Assembly (NCBI RefSeq): GCF_000502955.1
Contig: NZ_AYWO01000008.1
Span: 135,569-173,484, forward strand
Direction of reading: 5' to 3'
Source: Mesorhizobium sp. LNHC252B00
GTDB lineage: Bacteria > Pseudomonadota > Alphaproteobacteria > Rhizobiales > Rhizobiaceae
DNA length: 37,916 nt
Part shown: positions 36,113-37,916 of the stretch, piece after piece
How positions within the stretch are numbered: the stretch's first letter is position 1
How the letters are laid out: the number at the start of each line of letters is the position of its first letter
The notes under the pieces: generated by a model
Told to the model about the DNA's origin: nothing
The model's input: only the letters and a program-made list of their open reading frames with translations
The model's database searches: none
Program-made: the position numbers and the translations under genes

Positions 36113-36564
36113 GGATCTCAAATCCAACTTCTACCGGGGGCGTACTGCCGGCATTTGATTTCGGATGCAACGCGGCGTCAGCCGACGATCCGACTGCAGT
36201 CTCTGATTTTTACGGAGTATGGCAGGTCACGGTTTGTCGGGTGGCGAAAACGCTAGACCCTGGCACTTATGCCTGCCGCGGCTCCAGTAACAACTGGAAC
36301 CCTGGGGGACGATCCGGTGGCGTCATAGCTCCGCTCCTATGTCCATTCCAACGTTTTCGTCTCGAAGCACAAATCGCTAATGCCTGCGGCGTCTCGCAGG
36401 CCGCCTCCGGGCGGCGAGACCATCGAAAGACGGCCGGCTTCGTTGACTGCCAGACTCTGCCCCCGTGTGTCGGGGACGTCAACCGGCAATAGACAGATAC
36501 CGAAAAATGTGATCGCCCGGAGATTACGTACAGGTCAGTTTTTGAACAGCTTTGTCAGGAGCGT
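36113..36564. other. non-coding stretch upstream of uvrA
   Basis: About 450 bases without a gene I can support. Open frames here lack family features and ribosome sites. One structured spot is GTCTCG...CCGCC-TCCG-GGCGG-CGAGAC (36391-36420), a two-part hairpin with a CAGG bulge; it could belong to a small RNA or a gene relic. I see nothing else. Confidence 0.5.
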
Positions 36565-36579
36565 GTTCGGTCTTTGTTC
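36565..36579. promoter_or_regulatory. LexA box upstream of uvrA
   Basis: GTTC-GGTCTTT-GTTC fits GTTC-N7-GTTC exactly. It lies 150 bases before the uvrA ATG and predicts SOS control of uvrA. Confidence 0.85.
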
Positions 36580-36729
36580 TTTCCGCTTGCCCGTTTACGC
36601 GAAAGACGGTTAAACGCTTTTGTTGGGAATTGTGGCGTCTCTCGACGCGGCGGCAAAACTACCTACATAGGGGATGGCTGGGAAACTCGCCATTCCAGGA
36701 AATTCCAGATTCTGAGGCGGCGACCGGCG

Positions 36730-37896
36730 ATGGCCGACCATAAATATCTTTCCATTCGCGGGGCGCGCGAACACAATCTGAAGAATGTCGATCTCGACCT
36801 GCCGCGTGACAGCCTGATTGTCATGACCGGCCTGTCGGGTTCCGGCAAATCCTCGCTTGCTTTCGACACCATCTATGCCGAAGGGCAGCGCCGCTATGTC
36901 GAGAGCCTGTCGGCCTATGCCCGGCAATTCCTCGAAATGATGCAGAAGCCGGACGTCGACCAGATCGACGGCCTGTCGCCTGCCATCTCGATCGAGCAGA
37001 AGACCACCTCGAAGAACCCGCGTTCGACGGTCGGTACCGTCACCGAGATCTACGACTACATGCGCCTGTTGTTTGCGCGCGTCGGCATCCCCTATTCGCC
37101 GGCCACCGGCCTGCCGATCGAGAGCCAGACGGTTTCGCAGATGGTCGACCGCGTGCTGGCGGTCGAGGAAGGCACCCGCCTGTTCATCCTGGCGCCGATG
37201 GTGCGCGGCCGCAAAGGCGAATACCGCAAGGAATTGCTGGAGTTGCAGAAGAAGGGCTTTCAGCGCGTCAAGGTCGACGGCGTCTTCTATGAAATCGCCG
37301 ACGTGCCGGCACTGGACAAGAAGTACAAGCATGACCTCGACGTCGTCGTCGACCGCATCGTCGTGCGCGGCGATCTGGCGACACGGCTCGCCGACTCCAT
37401 CGAAACCGCTTTGAAGCTGGCCGATGGGTTGGCTGTCGCCGAATTCGCCGACAAGCCGCTCGACGCCAGCCAGACCGGCGAGGATTCGGTCAACAAGTCG
37501 AAGAACGAGACGCATGAGCGCATCCTGTTCTCGGAAAAATTTGCTTGTCCCGTGTCCGGCTTCACCATCCCGGAAATCGAACCGCGCCTGTTCTCGTTCA
37601 ACAATCCGTTCGGCGCCTGCCCGACCTGCGACGGTCTCGGTAGCCAGCGCGCCATCGACGGCAATTTGATTGTGCCGGACGAAAACATCTCGCTGCGCGA
37701 CGGCGCCGTCAGCCCATGGGCGAAGTCGACCTCGCCCTATTACGCGCAGACGCTGGAAGCGCTCGGCAAGGCCTATGGCTTCAAGCTCGGCGACAAGTTC
37801 AAAGACCTGACCGAAGAGGCAAAGGAAGCCATCCTGCGCGGCACCGGCGAGCGCGAGATCACCTTCCAGTACGACGACGGTCTGCGCTCCTACAAG
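36730..37896 (+). CDS. uvrA: excinuclease ABC subunit A, 5' part (cut by contig end)
   Basis: The frame opens at ATG 36730 ([20 protein letters not shown]) and runs off the contig. 389 codons are genuine; the codons after SYK are adapter sequence. Walker A GLSGSGKS is at residues 34-41. [20 protein letters not shown] and [24 protein letters not shown] follow. The first zinc module begins at [13 protein letters not shown], with CPTCDGLG closing it. UvrA finds bulky DNA lesions as a dimer and loads UvrB in nucleotide excision repair. Roughly 40% of the usual length (about 970 residues) is present. Confidence 0.97.
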
Positions 37897-37916
37897 AGAT
37901 CGGAAGAGCACACGTC
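37897..37916 (+). other. residual Illumina TruSeq adapter at contig end
   Basis: The last 20 bases, AGATCGGAAGAGCACACGTC, equal the start of the TruSeq read-1 adapter. They replace the expected UvrA sequence after residues SYK. This is not genomic DNA. Confidence 0.97.

Noticed and set aside
36019..36492. 157-codon plus-strand frame after the terminator at 36074
   Set aside because: It begins before and runs through the terminator, has no ribosome site and no recognisable domain.
36610..37911. 433-codon minus-strand frame opposite uvrA
   Set aside because: Shadow of uvrA, whose Walker A and zinc module are unmistakable; it even begins inside adapter sequence.

Overview
The window is one contig-like piece of a high-GC alphaproteobacterial chromosome, most likely Mesorhizobium or a close relative in the Hyphomicrobiales. 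The support is a rhizobial-type glycerol ABC transporter operon, a BA14K-family protein, GTTC-N7-GTTC LexA boxes upstream of ssb and uvrA, a GGAAC-N16-CGTT (EcfG-type) promoter, and several copies of an intergenic palindromic repeat family of the rhizobial kind. The species call is inference; no database was searched. The last 20 bases match an Illumina TruSeq adapter, so the right end is an assembly artefact and uvrA is cut there.

Layout. 1-2.5 kb: tail of an ABC ATPase, a nucleoside deaminase, tRNA-Lys(TTT), a BA14K protein behind an EcfG-type promoter, and a DUF6882-like gene. 2.5-12.7 kb (all minus strand): the glycerol regulon in transcription order glpR, glpD, glpS, glpT, glpP, glpQ, glpU, glpV, glpK. 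GlpSTPQUV imports glycerol, GlpK phosphorylates it and GlpD oxidises glycerol 3-phosphate. The glpD promoter carries CGAA half-sites phased at 11 bp, and a matching palindrome lies in the glpR promoter. 12.8-14.2 kb: a PLP-dependent decarboxylase.

14.2-15.9 kb is an AT-richer islet. It holds a decayed fragment of an Anbu gene, a CPBP-like membrane protein with Gln in place of the catalytic Glu pair, and an orphan beta-domain lacking a normal start. 15.9-20.5 kb is the Anbu cluster: Anbu proteasome homologue, transglutaminase-like protein, alpha-E protein and circularly permuted ATP-grasp. Between ATP-grasp and alpha-E sits a 459-bp cassette bounded by 31-bp inverted repeats built from GCGAATA heptads. 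It encodes only an S23/IVP-type four-helix-bundle protein, apparently with a non-standard start codon. This is the best candidate for an undescribed mobile unit.

20.6-29.5 kb is mostly housekeeping: a stand-alone AsnC ligand-binding domain, a DUF4864 protein, then coaD-ppi-ppi-DMT transporter-queA-X-tgt in tight order, a 50-residue membrane peptide, and gyrA. Tgt has lost three of the four classical zinc ligands. 29.7-37.9 kb: an AraC regulator divergent from an uncharacterised gene, marC, an OsmC-family gene, a frameshifted DUF2306 gene, ssb, a cupin, an arsR-SRPBCC-clpP run with a palindromic operator candidate, a small secreted protein, and the 5' part of uvrA. ssb and uvrA each keep a LexA box although about 3.3 kb of other genes separates them.
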